Below, one piece after another: positions 33,777 to 42,155 of a DNA stretch of 64,000 bases. The position numbers were made by a program, and so were the translations under genes. Position 1 is the stretch's first letter, and every line of letters starts with the position of its first letter. Origin of the DNA: Actinomycetes bacterium (GTDB lineage Bacteria > Actinomycetota > Acidimicrobiia > Acidimicrobiales > Ilumatobacteraceae); NCBI GenBank assembly GCA_025359865.1, contig JANYDH010000014.1, positions 1 through 64,000 on the forward strand, read 5' to 3'. The notes under the pieces were generated by a model. That model did not search any database and was not told the DNA's origin. It saw nothing but the letters and a program-made list of their open reading frames with translations.

Positions 33777-33989
33777 ATGCCTGATATCCTCATTCGGGAC
33801 GTTCCCGACGACGTTGTCGCAGCCCTCGACACGAACGCGAAGTTCGCTGGCCAGACTCGCGCCGAATACCTGCGTCGACTTCTCGCCGACCAGCAAGGTC
33901 CGGCGCTGACACGAGAGCAACTGAACCGCTTTGCCGAGCGCACTGCCGACTTGGCGAACGCTGAGGTGATGACAGCCGCATGGCGGTGA
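33777..33989 (+). CDS. vapB: VapB/FitA-like antitoxin
   Basis: A 70-aa protein starting [35 protein letters not shown], a ribbon-helix-helix antitoxin of the FitA/VapB kind. The short C-terminal tail would block the partner toxin. The ATG at 33777 was chosen because the RHH strand begins immediately. It overlaps the PIN toxin by ten bases. It follows the NaeI-type genes on the same strand but after a 264-base gap, so it likely has its own promoter. Confidence 0.87.
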   Translation: MPDILIRDVPDDVVAALDTNAKFAGQTRAEYLRRLLADQQGPALTREQLNRFAERTADLANAEVMTAAWR

Positions 33990-34384
33990 CGACCTGGCTG
34001 ATCGACAAGTCGGCACTCAGCCACATCAGCGGCGTCAACGACGCGTGGCTCTCTCGCATCCAACGCGGCTTGGTCAGGATCTCGACGGTCACGCTGCTCG
34101 AGATCGGCTTCTCCACACGCAACGGCACGGGTCACCGCAGCACGCTCGGCGAACCGCCTGTGTCATCGATGCCTGTCGAGAATCTCACACCGGCGGTCGA
34201 AGCTCGTGCGGTCGAGATACAGATGCTGCTCGCAGACCGCGGCCAGCACCGAGCCCCGTCGATCCCTGATCTGCTCATCGCAGCGACCGCGGAACTCTCC
34301 CGACTCACTGTGTTGCATGTGGACAAGGACTTCCACCTCATCGCCGCGATCACCGGCCAACCGATCGAACGTCTCGGTGGCTGA
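33980..34384 (+). CDS. vapC: VapC-type PIN-domain toxin
   Basis: A 134-aa PIN ribonuclease of normal VapC length. Acidic residues for metal are in WLIDKSAL (Asp, with Lys after it rather than the usual Thr or Ser), TLLEIGFS, and [12 protein letters not shown]; the last acid is in [11 protein letters not shown]. It would cut tRNA or rRNA once freed from the antitoxin. Unlike the VapC at 19.4 kb and the zeta toxin at 30.8 kb, this frame is intact. Confidence 0.87.
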   Translation: MAVTTWLIDKSALSHISGVNDAWLSRIQRGLVRISTVTLLEIGFSTRNGTGHRSTLGEPPVSSMPVENLTPAVEARAVEIQMLLADRGQHRAPSIPDLLIAATAELSRLTVLHVDKDFHLIAAITGQPIERLGG

Positions 34385-34719
34385 GCCGATCGACTCCGCT
34401 GACGTTCGCACCGAGCGACGTGGTGCGTTCGACGCAGTGGAAGAACGTGACTCAGCGGTCGGCGAGACGTCCGAAGTACGCCGCAGCGTTGCCGTCGATG
34501 AGATCGACGCCGTGGGTGACCACGCCGTCCGCCACAATCGAGTCTTTGCCCTCCCCTCGCAACAAGTTGGAACGGTGACGGTGCCGGAGTGTGCGGGTTG
34601 CGTCAGGTCTGCGAGTATCATTTCAACTCAATTGACGTACCCTTTGGCGCTGGGTTGTTCTCAATGACAGCGCAACGCCAACGGTCGGGCGGTCATCGAA
34701 TGCGAAGGTGAGGTAGACG
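34385..34719. other. Intergenic region before the hybrid kinase
   Basis: No gene is well supported. A minus-strand frame ending at 34452 reads protein-like near its end (LIDGNAAAYFGRLADR) but has no clear start, so it may be a remnant. A full copy of the 42-bp dispersed repeat lies at 34642-34683, just before the ribosome site of the kinase gene. Confidence 0.45.
34642..34683. repeat. 42-bp dispersed palindromic repeat, full copy C
   Basis: The outer arms CTTTGGCGCTGGG and CGCAACGCCAACG are slightly diverged. The inner part TCTCAATGACA matches the other copies and the length is again 42, followed by GTCGGG. It lies about 37 bases before the hybrid kinase start. Confidence 0.85.
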
Positions 34720-36327
34720 TTGGAAACCTGGCTTCTTAAGAACCATAGAGAGTTGCTCCGTGTTGCCCCCGATGCAGTGTTGTGCGTAAACGACGATGGC
34801 CTTATTCGGTGGGTCAATGACCAGGCAGCGTCGCTGTTTCGCTATCCGAATCTCGATCTGGTCGGCCAGGCCATCGAGGTGCTCGTCGCCAACGAAGCTC
34901 GCCACGAGCACGTGCAATTACGCGCCCGGTACCTTGCCAATCCACAGCCAAGATCGATGGGCGGTCACCAGCTTCTTTACGGGGTGCGGTCTGACGGCAC
35001 CACATTTCCCGCCGAAATCAGCCTGTCGACGATCGACACCGATGAGGGACTCGTCACCATCGCTGCGGTCCGAGATGCATCCGCCCGCATCGCTGTACAG
35101 GCAGCGATCGACGTGCTCGACGCCGACCTGTCGGAGGCGAAACTCGCGACCCGAGTGCTCCAGGCTGGACGACTCGAGGCAATCGGGCAGCTTGCCGGTG
35201 GCGTTGCCCACGACTTCAACAATTTGCTTACTGCGGTATCGGGCTACACCGGGATGCTGAGTCAGGAACTGGCCGACCTTCCAACTACCGATGCGACCCG
35301 CGCACGAATGCAGCGCGATGTGGATCAGATCCAACGGGCAGTCGATCGTGGCACAAGCCTCACCCGTCAACTGCTCACCTTCAGCCGACAAGAGATCGTG
35401 CACATCGGACCAGTCGACCTGAACAAGGTGGTCTCCGACATGGACTCCTTGCTGCGACGCACGCTCGGCGAAGGTACCTCGTTGGTCGTCAAAGTCACCG
35501 ATTCTCGAACGACGATATTCGCTGATAGCGGAACCATCGAGCAGGTAGTGGTGAACCTGGCCATCAACGCCCGTGATGCAATGCAGCAGCGTGGTGTTGT
35601 GTTGATCACCACAGCGGTGGTCGACATCGACGGTCCCGGCATGTACGCGGTAGGCGGCGCAGAAGTGCCTCCCGGGCAGTACGTGCGCCTCTGTGTCACC
35701 GACATTGGCACCGGTATGTCACCCGAACTCGTCGAACGCATCTTCGAACCATTCTTCACCACCAAACCCGTCGGCCAAGGCACAGGGCTCGGCCTGGCAA
35801 CGGTCTATGGCATCGTGACTCGAGCCCAAGGTTTCGTTCGAATCGACTCCAAAGTCGGCGAGGGCACCACGTTCACGGTGTTGTTCCCGCACCGCGCCAC
35901 CGAGGCCACCCGCACTCCGATTGCCGTCACATTGAACACTTCAACTGGGACAGAAACGGTACTCATCGTTGAAGATGATGAGTCGATCCGTGATGTGGTA
36001 GTGCGGATGCTGCAACGTCACGGCTACCACGTCCTCGCCGCCGGCACCGGATTGCAAGCACTTGAAATTGCCTGCCGGCACGCCGGGACGATCGATATGC
36101 TCGTCACCGATATGGTGATGCCAGTGATGAATGGCCTCGAAACTGCGGCCGCGATACGCGGTGTGCGCCCAGACATCAAGGTACTTTTCATGTCTGGTTA
36201 CCCGGGACCGATCCTCGCCGACCGTAGTACGCCCACCGTCGAGATCGACCTCATCGCGAAGCCGTTTACCGAAGCAACGCTGATGTCTCGGATGCGCGCC
36301 GTGCTTGACGCTTTGCCTCCCGTCTGA
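34720..36327 (+). CDS. Soluble hybrid histidine kinase (PAS-HK-receiver)
   Basis: A 535-aa kinase without a membrane span. Residues 1-125 are a PAS domain ([22 protein letters not shown], then [14 protein letters not shown]). The phospho-acceptor His is in [17 protein letters not shown] near residue 165. The ATP lid has [24 protein letters not shown]. Residues about 410-535 form a receiver with Asp in MLVTDMVMP. This fused form usually passes phosphate to a separate protein; no partner lies nearby. The start is TTG at 34720 after GAGG. The signal sensed is unknown. Confidence 0.88.
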   Translation: METWLLKNHRELLRVAPDAVLCVNDDGLIRWVNDQAASLFRYPNLDLVGQAIEVLVANEARHEHVQLRARYLANPQPRSMGGHQLLYGVRSDGTTFPAEISLSTIDTDEGLVTIAAVRDASARIAVQAAIDVLDADLSEAKLATRVLQAGRLEAIGQLAGGVAHDFNNLLTAVSGYTGMLSQELADLPTTDATRARMQRDVDQIQRAVDRGTSLTRQLLTFSRQEIVHIGPVDLNKVVSDMDSLLRRTLGEGTSLVVKVTDSRTTIFADSGTIEQVVVNLAINARDAMQQRGVVLITTAVVDIDGPGMYAVGGAEVPPGQYVRLCVTDIGTGMSPELVERIFEPFFTTKPVGQGTGLGLATVYGIVTRAQGFVRIDSKVGEGTTFTVLFPHRATEATRTPIAVTLNTSTGTETVLIVEDDESIRDVVVRMLQRHGYHVLAAGTGLQALEIACRHAGTIDMLVTDMVMPVMNGLETAAAIRGVRPDIKVLFMSGYPGPILADRSTPTVEIDLIAKPFTEATLMSRMRAVLDALPPV

Positions 36328-36383
36328 TCTGCTAAAGATCAGTCCAAGCCAACGCGGCGAATCGACTGATCATGGGAGGCACG

Positions 36384-37418
36384 ATGCGGCGAGTTATCAG
36401 ACGACCGGCGCTGGTTGTTGTTTGTGCGATGGCGCTCGTCGCTGCTGGGTGCGCCGACAACCAGAGCGTCTCGGCCACCCGGTCTAACGACGCGGTCGGT
36501 GCGACGGCCGTCGTCAGCACGACCGCAATGACAGACTCCACGGTCGCGCCGGCCATCGAGGTGCCTACCACGTATGTACCCGTCACGACGGTTGCGCCGA
36601 CCACCGAAGCACCGCCGGTCACCGAGGCGGCAGCCACCACAGCACCCACCACAGCACCCACCACTGTGGTCACCGAAGCCCCAACCACCACTGTTGCGGC
36701 GGGCATCCCCAGCGGCTGGGTCGAAGGCAGCTTCCCCGAAGGTTCGATGGCCGGGTGCTGCGAGTACAGCTACTGGACCGGGACACCGTCACCTGCGTTC
36801 CCCGATGATCCCGCCGCCCCGCTTGCCGACGGCGTCTACACCGCGGCGGTCGTGGCGCCGTGGACGGCGGCACAACCGAACCAATTGTCGATCGAGGTAC
36901 GCCGCATCGAGCAGTGCACGATCCTCGGCGAAGCGGCATGCATCGAGCCCGGGCCGTACGTCGACACCGACGTGATCACGGCCGACTCGCCTACCCGCAC
37001 CCTCACCGTTGCGCTCGACGACACGCTCGCCGTCGGCCTGTCCGGGTTCGACAACTGTAGGTCGCTTAGTAAGAGCGCCAACGGCAACGATCTGGTCGCC
37101 CTTTTCGCAGCGTTCGACTCGGCCTACAGGAGCGAGATTGGCTCGAAGCTGGCCGCCGGCGAACCCGAGGAACAGATTGCCGCCGAGCTCACCGCCGCAC
37201 CGGCTTCCGGGTTCGAGCCGATCTCACCCGTCGATTGTGGTGGAGTGTTCGTCTTCCGCTCCGGCGATGCTCCGCCGCTGCTCATGCAGGTCATCGCCGG
37301 GTACATCGACGACAACAATCGACCGCCGCTCACGCCGACCGACCAGATCCACCTGGTGTCGATCGTCGTGACCAACGGCCAACCGTCGCTGTACTTCTAC
37401 TCCGGCTTCTACTCCTGA
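36384..37418 (+). CDS. Secreted lipoprotein with Thr/Pro-rich linker
   Basis: A 344-aa protein with a lipoprotein signal (RRVIRRPALVVVCAMALVAAGC) and a long Thr/Ala/Pro linker to about residue 110. A folded outer domain follows that I do not recognise, with cysteines in MAGCCEYSYW, EQCTILGEAACIEPG, FDNCRSL and VDCGGVFVF. The even number of cysteines suggests disulfides. The DNA of the linker has 12-base repeats near 36640-36670. The start is the ATG at 36384, after a strong GGGAGG. Its end overlaps the convergent lipoate ligase by ten bases. Confidence 0.75.
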   Translation: MRRVIRRPALVVVCAMALVAAGCADNQSVSATRSNDAVGATAVVSTTAMTDSTVAPAIEVPTTYVPVTTVAPTTEAPPVTEAAATTAPTTAPTTVVTEAPTTTVAAGIPSGWVEGSFPEGSMAGCCEYSYWTGTPSPAFPDDPAAPLADGVYTAAVVAPWTAAQPNQLSIEVRRIEQCTILGEAACIEPGPYVDTDVITADSPTRTLTVALDDTLAVGLSGFDNCRSLSKSANGNDLVALFAAFDSAYRSEIGSKLAAGEPEEQIAAELTAAPASGFEPISPVDCGGVFVFRSGDAPPLLMQVIAGYIDDNNRPPLTPTDQIHLVSIVVTNGQPSLYFYSGFYS

Positions 37419-38092
37419 TCCATCAGCGCCTCGACCACTGTGTCGACCAATGCCTCTGGGTCGACGGCGGGCACAACCGACCACACCGCGCGAAGATCGT
37501 TGGGGGCAGGGCGCGGAACTGCGAGGAGCGCCGTCATCACATCCGGCCGCCATACGGTATGTACCGCTGATTGCAGTCGGGCCCAGTGGCGAGTACGGCG
37601 CTGACTGATGCCAACCGCTTTTGCGCCGCCCACCAGCACCTCACCTGCGCCGATGCCGTCGAAACACACGTTAGCCGACCACGACGAGGCAACGAACGGG
37701 CCGTGATGCACCGTTACCTCGGATTGGCCGAGCGCACAAAGCGAGCGTGCCCATACATCGCCCAGCCACCACATCGACCTGCCGATGTCGTCATCCCACA
37801 GTGGATCACCGCGCGGGATGACCACATCGAGCCAGAGCAACTCGCCGGGAAGCATCAGCACGGCGCCGCCACCGCTACGCCGCCGAATCACCTCGATGCC
37901 GTGCCGCTCACAGGCTTCCCGGTCGATCGTGGCAGCAGGCTGTGCGGACCCGAGGGCGAGGGCGCGCCGGCTGACTGCGTACCACCAGGCTTGACGTCCA
38001 AGCGCGACGTCGGGTTCTCGCGCGTGAAAGTCGGCCGCACTACCCTCGACTCGTTCGACTGACCAAACCGGCTTCGATACGGAGCCCTGCAC
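37409..38092 (-). CDS. Lipoate-protein ligase A-like protein
   Basis: A 227-aa protein of the BPL/LplA fold that would join lipoate (or octanoate) to E2 or H proteins. Conserved pieces: RRSGGGAVLMLPGELLW around residue 65, then VGGAKAVGISQRRTRHWARLQSAVH with the Lys that contacts the acyl-adenylate. It is shorter than full LplA, so it may be the catalytic domain only. The start is the GTG at 38092, three bases after the HNH stop. It is the fourth gene of a minus-strand run that starts with an acyl-CoA dehydrogenase. Confidence 0.82.
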   Translation of the reverse strand: MQGSVSKPVWSVERVEGSAADFHAREPDVALGRQAWWYAVSRRALALGSAQPAATIDREACERHGIEVIRRRSGGGAVLMLPGELLWLDVVIPRGDPLWDDDIGRSMWWLGDVWARSLCALGQSEVTVHHGPFVASSWSANVCFDGIGAGEVLVGGAKAVGISQRRTRHWARLQSAVHTVWRPDVMTALLAVPRPAPNDLRAVWSVVPAVDPEALVDTVVEALMDQE

Positions 38093-38094
38093 CG

Positions 38095-38592
38095 TCAACC
38101 CGCACGCGCGAGATATGGCAACCATACATCTGGCACACGCTGCACGGACACCGTGACCCAAGCGAGTTCACGTGGGGTGCGCGCCGGACGCGCCAACCGC
38201 ATGCCCGCCTCGTCGGGGGTGCGGTCACGCTTGGAGAGGTTGCACGGACGGCATGCCGCGGCGACGTTGTCCCACACGTGTGCTCCACCACGCGACCGCG
38301 GCATGATGTGGTCGATCGAGTCGGCATAGCCACCGCAGTACTGACACGTGCTGTTGTCGCGGGCAAACACCGCTCTTCGAGAGAGGGCAGTTCGCCGATG
38401 ATAGGGCACCTTGACCACGTAGCGAAGACGGATGACCAACGGGTTCGGGAGGCTCATCGTGGCGGCATGCAGCAGCGTTCCGTCGTCTTCGATGATGTCG
38501 GCCTTGTCGGCAAGGACGAGACACGCTGCTCGACGTGCCGGAACAACAGAGAGCGGTTCGTACGTGGCATTCAACACGAGCGCGCTTCTCAT
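38095..38592 (-). CDS. HNH endonuclease
   Basis: A 165-aa HNH-family nuclease common in actinobacteria. The N-terminal half starts SALVLNATYEPLSVVPARRA. Zinc ligands CQYCGG and CRPCN flank the active motif DSIDHIMPRSRGG, and a final Asn/His part (CNLSKRD) completes the beta-beta-alpha-metal site. The start is the ATG at 38592. The protein may act in DNA repair or as part of a mobile-DNA defence; the role is not known. It is directly upstream of the lipoate ligase on the same strand. Confidence 0.87.
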   Translation of the reverse strand: MRSALVLNATYEPLSVVPARRAACLVLADKADIIEDDGTLLHAATMSLPNPLVIRLRYVVKVPYHRRTALSRRAVFARDNSTCQYCGGYADSIDHIMPRSRGGAHVWDNVAAACRPCNLSKRDRTPDEAGMRLARPARTPRELAWVTVSVQRVPDVWLPYLARAG

Positions 38593-38688
38593 GGATGCGA
38601 CCCTACTGAGTTCGTCTCGGCGGATTCGGCCGGATTCGGTGGACGTCGCGAGACAGCTTTCGAGCATGCCCCAGTCGGGTCGATCCGA

Positions 38689-38946
38689 TCACGGTTCGAC
38701 TCGCCGACACCATGCCAGGTAGGTCAACACATCGACGGGGTCGGGCACGCGGTCGCGCGTTTGACCGGTAGACCCGTATTGGGTCGCCAGACGAAAGTTG
38801 AGGTAGTCGCCCGATGGAACAGGCAGGAACGGCATTCGCCGCCACCAACCAGGTGGCGCCATACGCCGCAGTTGGCGGATTGCCGTGGCCCACAGTGACG
38901 GATGTACCATCACCACGAACCCAATGCGCAACCAGTGCCGGATCAT
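38689..38946 (-). CDS. Small conserved-looking protein, unknown
   Basis: An 85-aa basic protein, with a hydrophobic start (HWLRIGFVVMVHPSLWATAIRQLRR) and then PPGWWRRMPFLPVPSGDYLNFRLATQYG, and ending DPVDVLTYLAWCRR. The aromatic-rich middle and clean codon pattern suggest a real gene. It lies 18 bases after the acyl-CoA dehydrogenase on the same strand. No function can be given. The ATG at 38946 or the one 12 codons later could be the start. Confidence 0.65.
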   Translation of the reverse strand: MIRHWLRIGFVVMVHPSLWATAIRQLRRMAPPGWWRRMPFLPVPSGDYLNFRLATQYGSTGQTRDRVPDPVDVLTYLAWCRRVEP

Positions 38947-38964
38947 CGAGCAGTCATCCGGGGT

Positions 38965-40179
38965 TCAGCGCGGTTCTTTCGGCAGACCGAGCACCATCTC
39001 ACCGATGATGTTGCGTTGAATCTGCGACGATCCTGCATAGATCGTGCCGGCTCGGGCATTGAGGAAGGTGCCAACCCAACTCCACGAACTGTTGGGAGCA
39101 CCCGCATCATCGGCCTGAAAGGCACTCGATGGCCGTCGACCGACCGGAACCAGCGCATCGGCACCGAGAATGTCGATCGACAGTTCGCTGATCTCCTTGT
39201 GGTATTCGCTCCAGTACAGCTTCGAGATGGCTCCATCCGGCCCAGGGTGGTGCCCACCGAGGAACCTGGTGAGTACGCGCATGCCGTTGTAGCGCATGAT
39301 CTGTACCTTGGCGTAGCACCCTGCGATGCGTTGGCGGATGATGGGGTCATTGGCAACCCCGCGCTCTTTCGCCAGCAGCACGAGCCGATCGAGTTCGGCT
39401 TGAAACCGAATCGGCAACGTGGCAGCAGCCTCGCCGCGCTCGTATCCGAGCAGGGTCATCGCAACCGCCCAGCCGTTGTTGAGCCCGCCGACCACTTCGC
39501 CTTTCGGCGTCGTTGCATCGGTATAGAAGATCTCGTTGAACTCGCTCTCACCAGAGATCATCCGGATCGGGCGAACCTCGATCCCCGGCTGACGCATGTC
39601 GACCAGCATGAATGAAATACCCTTGTGTCGCGGGGCATCGGGATCGGTACGAGCAAGTGTGAAGATGTGATCAGCGAGGTGCCCGGCCGATGTCCAGATC
39701 TTTTGACCGTTGAGCACCCATTGGTCGCCGTCCAACATCGCGCGCAGTCCGATGTTGGAGAGATCGCTGCCGGCGTTGGGCTCGGAGTATCCCTGGCACC
39801 ACACATCGGCCCCCGAAAGGATCCGCGGCAAGTAGTACCGCTTCTGCTCTTCGGAGCCCCATTGCAGCAACGTGTTGCCCAGCATCTGGATACCGAACAC
39901 GTCGTTCGGGCCTCCGGTAGGCACCCCGGCCTTCGCGAATTCCTCGCCGATGATGACCTGCTCGAGAGCCGAGAGGCCGGCACCTCCGTATTCGACGGGC
40001 CACCCCGTGGCGAGGTATCCGCCCTCGTACAGCGTTTTGCGCCAATCAGTGACGAACTCGTTGAGTTCGAGTCCTTCGAGTTGACCGATGCCGTGCCAAT
40101 CGACCGGCAACTTCTCGGCGAGGAACGCCTGAACTTTCTCGCGATAGGCCTCGGCTTCTGGGGTGTACATCGGACGCAT
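38965..40179 (-). CDS. Acyl-CoA dehydrogenase
   Basis: A 404-aa FAD enzyme that oxidises acyl-CoA esters and passes electrons to an ETF. It shows YLPRILSGADVWCQGYSEPNAGSDLSNI for FAD contacts, KIWTSAGHLADH, and the C-terminal GTIYAGSSQIQRNIIGEMVLGLP. The catalytic Glu position is not certain from sequence alone. It fits the long-chain or steroid-type actinobacterial group. The start is the ATG at 40179; a second ATG lies three codons later. It heads the run with the 85-aa protein, HNH nuclease and lipoate ligase. Confidence 0.9.
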   Translation of the reverse strand: MRPMYTPEAEAYREKVQAFLAEKLPVDWHGIGQLEGLELNEFVTDWRKTLYEGGYLATGWPVEYGGAGLSALEQVIIGEEFAKAGVPTGGPNDVFGIQMLGNTLLQWGSEEQKRYYLPRILSGADVWCQGYSEPNAGSDLSNIGLRAMLDGDQWVLNGQKIWTSAGHLADHIFTLARTDPDAPRHKGISFMLVDMRQPGIEVRPIRMISGESEFNEIFYTDATTPKGEVVGGLNNGWAVAMTLLGYERGEAAATLPIRFQAELDRLVLLAKERGVANDPIIRQRIAGCYAKVQIMRYNGMRVLTRFLGGHHPGPDGAISKLYWSEYHKEISELSIDILGADALVPVGRRPSSAFQADDAGAPNSSWSWVGTFLNARAGTIYAGSSQIQRNIIGEMVLGLPKEPR

Positions 40180-40188
40180 GTCGTGATG

Positions 40189-41088
40189 TTACTCGTCGGT
40201 AGGCGACTCAGGAGGTGCCGGCGCTACGACTGCCACCGGAGTCTGCGCAAACCGGGCCAGTGCTGCTGCGCCGACGAGCGGAGCGAACTGTCCGAGAGCG
40301 GCCGGTACCACCGAGAACCCGACCATGTAACCGAGCTTGGCTCGGCTGTCGAGTTCGCGCTGAGCGGAAGTGAAAAACGCCTCGCCGAAGCCGAGCGCGA
40401 CCGAACCACCGACCACCGCAAGCTTCAGATCGACCACCGCGCCAACCGACGCAAGTGCTCGCCCGACAAGTGTGCCCGTGCGTTCCATGATTGCCAGCGG
40501 TGCCCGCTGGGGCGGCCGGCCGGTCTCTTCTTCGATAGCAGGACCGCTGCAATACGCTTCGAGGCACCCGAATCCGCCACACAAGCACGGCCGCCCATCT
40601 GGCTCGACCACCATATGGCCGATGTGGCCGGCATTGCCGAGGCGTCCCTGCAGCAGTCGCCCGCGGCTGATGATTCCGCCACCGACCCCCGTGCCGACCA
40701 CCACGCCGATGAGGTCGTGCACCCCGACCGCAGCGCCACACCATGCTTCGCCAAGCGCCAATGCCTTCGCGTCGTTGTCGATTGCGGTCGCAAGCCCCGT
40801 GAGCTGTTCGATCTCGGCACGCAACGGGAACGCGCGCCACGTGGGAATGTGGAGCGGCGACACGGTGGCGTCGATGGGAGACATCGGCCCCCCGCACCCG
40901 ACACCGCACGACACGGGCAGCGACGGTGAGGCCGCCACCACGCGTTTGACCAAGCGGGCCAGTGCCGGCCAGACATCGCGCGTTGGAGTAGCGACGCGGT
41001 CGCGAACCAAGAATGCTCCGGCGTTGTCGACGATGCCGGCCGCCATCTTGGTGCCACCGATGTCGATCGCGAGATAGGGGCCGTCCAC
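40189..41088 (-). CDS. ROK-family sugar kinase (glucokinase-like)
   Basis: A 299-aa ATP-dependent sugar kinase. Motifs: phosphate loop LAIDIGGTKMAAGIV at the start, substrate Asp-Asn in AIDNDAKALALGE, GTGVGGGII, and the zinc-binding CLCGGFGCLEAYCSG that marks ROK proteins. The likely role is glucose phosphorylation, though other sugars are possible. A second ROK kinase lies at 58.4 kb. The start is GTG at 41088; the frame upstream overlaps the divergent MoxR promoter region and has no coding look. Confidence 0.88.
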   Translation of the reverse strand: MDGPYLAIDIGGTKMAAGIVDNAGAFLVRDRVATPTRDVWPALARLVKRVVAASPSLPVSCGVGCGGPMSPIDATVSPLHIPTWRAFPLRAEIEQLTGLATAIDNDAKALALGEAWCGAAVGVHDLIGVVVGTGVGGGIISRGRLLQGRLGNAGHIGHMVVEPDGRPCLCGGFGCLEAYCSGPAIEEETGRPPQRAPLAIMERTGTLVGRALASVGAVVDLKLAVVGGSVALGFGEAFFTSAQRELDSRAKLGYMVGFSVVPAALGQFAPLVGAAALARFAQTPVAVVAPAPPESPTDE

Positions 41089-41153
41089 GACGGGCAAGGG
41101 TATCTTGCCGGTCCCGACGTCCGGCGGTCGCAACTGGCGTCTACCCTGTGGGC

Positions 41154-42155
41154 ATGACGGCACTGTCTGACCCTGCCGCCGGCGATCAGCCAGCGTCTGT
41201 CTCTGCCCCAACTCGACGCACGTTCGCGATGCTGTTCGACGCGATCACCACAAATGTCGCGCTGGTGCTGCACGGCAAGCGTGAGGCGATCGATCTTGCG
41301 GTGATCTGCCTGCTTGCCGAGGGACACCTTCTCATCGAAGACGTACCCGGTGTCGGCAAGACCAGTCTGGCAAAGGCATTGGCGGCGTCGATCGACTGCA
41401 GTTGGAAGCGGGTGCAGTTCACCCCAGACCTGTTGCCGGGCGACCTCACCGGCGTCAGTGTGTTGCAACGCGCCACCGAGACGTTCGTTTTTCAACCCGG
41501 TCCGCTGTTCGCCAACATCGTGCTTGCCGATGAAATCAACCGTGCCTCACCGAAGACGCAGTCCGCATTACTCGAGGCCATGGAAGAACGCCAGGTCACA
41601 GCCGAGGGCCGTACCTACCGTTTGCCCCAGCCGTTCCTCGTGGCCGCCACGCAGAACCCCATCGAGCAAGAAGGCACTTACCGGTTGCCCGAGAGCCAAC
41701 TCGACCGCTTCCTGATGCGACTCTCGCTCGGCTACCCGAGCCGCCAGGCCGAGTTGAGCATCCTCGATTCTCAGGGCGCTGCCGAAGCCCTATACGCCTT
41801 GAAGCCGGTACTGACCGGCGACGAGATTCTCGAAATGGCACGCGTGGTCAAAGAGGTCCACCTCGCCGATGCGCTGAAGGCGTACCTGGTCGATATCGCC
41901 GAGAGCAGCCGCAACCATCAGGCACTGACGCTCGGATTGTCACCGCGAGCGACGTTGCAACTGGCAAGAGCCACCCGCGCCCGCGCCGCTTCCTCCGGCC
42001 GAGATTTCGCGACCCCGGACGATGTGAAGGCCGTGGCCATACCTGTGCTCTCCCACCGCATCGTGCTGCGCTCCGACGCTGCGTCCCGCGGCTACACGTC
42101 CGAGCAGGCGATCCGTGACATCCTGGCGATGGTGCCGGTCCCTGCGGGTCGCTAA
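41154..42155 (+). CDS. MoxR-family AAA ATPase
   Basis: A 333-aa chaperone-like ATPase. It has Walker A EDVPGVGKTSLAKAL near residue 60, Walker B NIVLADEINRASPKTQSALLEAMEE, and sensor-1 FLVAATQNPIEQEGTYRLPESQLDRF. MoxR proteins help mature protein complexes, often together with DUF58 and transglutaminase proteins, as here. The start is the ATG at 41154. Its TAA stop shares one base with the DUF58 start, so the trio is one operon. Confidence 0.94.
   Translation: MTALSDPAAGDQPASVSAPTRRTFAMLFDAITTNVALVLHGKREAIDLAVICLLAEGHLLIEDVPGVGKTSLAKALAASIDCSWKRVQFTPDLLPGDLTGVSVLQRATETFVFQPGPLFANIVLADEINRASPKTQSALLEAMEERQVTAEGRTYRLPQPFLVAATQNPIEQEGTYRLPESQLDRFLMRLSLGYPSRQAELSILDSQGAAEALYALKPVLTGDEILEMARVVKEVHLADALKAYLVDIAESSRNHQALTLGLSPRATLQLARATRARAASSGRDFATPDDVKAVAIPVLSHRIVLRSDAASRGYTSEQAIRDILAMVPVPAGR

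Noticed and set aside
34452-34640. Short minus-strand frame ending LIDGNAAAYFGRLADR
   Set aside because: Protein-like at the end, but no ribosome site, no ATG and no family; could be a remnant.
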